From assembly GCA_046735355.1 (NCBI GenBank), contig JBKPTC010000146.1:1-31771 (forward strand): a stretch of DNA of 31,771 nt, in the 5' to 3' direction. Positions 31,709 through 31,771 of the stretch are shown here, one piece after another (positions within the stretch are counted from its first letter, which is position 1; the number at the start of each line of letters is the position of its first letter). The notes under the pieces are model-generated. The model ran no database searches. It was given only the letters and a program-made list of their open reading frames with translations, and had not been told where the DNA came from. This DNA is from DATAEU01 sp046735355 (GTDB lineage Bacteria; Actinomycetota; UBA4738; HRBIN12). Made by a program: the position numbers and the translations under genes.

Positions 31709-31771
31709 GACGGCGCTCCGAGCTCGTCCGGCGCGCAGAAGTGCCCGGCGACGGCGGTGGCGGCCGCGACG
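31705..31771 (-). CDS. leuC: 3-isopropylmalate dehydratase, large subunit (last codons only)
   Basis: The last 22 codons at the window edge read ...VAAATAVAGHFCAPDELGAPS and stop with TGA (31707-31705), which overlaps the leuD GTG. The AAATAVAGHF run matches the normal LeuC C-terminus, where AAAAAIAGHF-like sequence precedes the end. The tail after GHF is not the usual VDVR. The rest of the gene lies beyond the window. Recognised mainly because leuC almost always precedes leuD. Confidence 0.75.
   Translation of the reverse strand, partial: VAAATAVAGHFCAPDELGAPS

Noticed and set aside
1..31771. tRNA or rRNA genes, insertion sequences, prophage or toxin-antitoxin genes
   Set aside because: I looked in the few intergenic gaps and saw no cloverleaf-like sequence, inverted terminal repeats, transposase motif or paired small genes of that kind.

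Overview
The window is a very GC-rich stretch (visibly around 70 % G+C, strong G/C preference at third codon positions, many GTG starts, dense overlapping genes) of bacterial chromosome. The family mix and the style of regulation point to a deep-branching, high-GC soil bacterium, most likely Actinomycetota. Pointers are a leucine/valine/isoleucine-rich leader peptide ahead of ilvB, an actinobacterial-type LeuB, a secreted allene-oxide-cyclase-like barrel protein and several genes that look leaderless. A high-GC Chloroflexota lineage cannot be excluded from sequence reading alone. Nothing looks like a plasmid, phage, transposon or CRISPR array.

Layout. Positions 1-4902 hold the end of a YtcJ-type amidohydrolase, a membrane-anchored or secreted beta-propeller-like protein on the minus strand, and a divergent pair: a phytoene-dehydrogenase-like flavoprotein followed by an amidase. 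Positions 4934-6735 encode an ABC-2 exporter (permease and ATPase, minus strand). Positions 6817-9705 carry two tandem paralogous FAD-dependent amine/amino-acid oxidases (minus strand). From 9760 the plus strand turns to amino-acid biosynthesis: ilvD and thrC, a small secreted barrel protein, then a long branched-chain operon. This begins with a TTGACA/TACACT promoter at 13464-13491, a 17-residue leader peptide and an attenuator hairpin with a U-tract. It continues with an unknown 113-residue protein, ilvB, ilvN, ilvC, leuA, leuB and cimA, nearly all coupled by overlapping start/stop codons. The operon ends at 21754. leuD and the last codons of leuC appear at the far right end on the opposite strand, so together the window encodes most of the valine/isoleucine/leucine pathway, with citramalate synthase as a threonine-independent source of 2-oxobutyrate.

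Positions 21786-30338 are accessory: a GNAT acetyltransferase; a strange membrane protein that joins a receiver-like cytoplasmic domain to a Gly/Ser-repeat and His/Gly-rich outer tail; a large GGDEF-EAL cyclic-di-GMP protein with a multi-pass membrane sensor, GAF and PAS domains; and a minus-strand cluster of an alpha-oxoamine-synthase-like PLP enzyme, a TPR protein and an MFS exporter. A DUF72 protein (30427-31170) converges on leuD with a 53-bp overlap.

The items most worth following up are the ilv attenuator, the unknown protein between the attenuator and ilvB, the receiver-transmembrane-glycine/histidine protein at 22304-23476 with a possible sigma-28/WhiG-type promoter, and the pair of perfect 10-bp palindromes between ilvN and ilvC. 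All functional calls come from reading motifs; no database search was possible.
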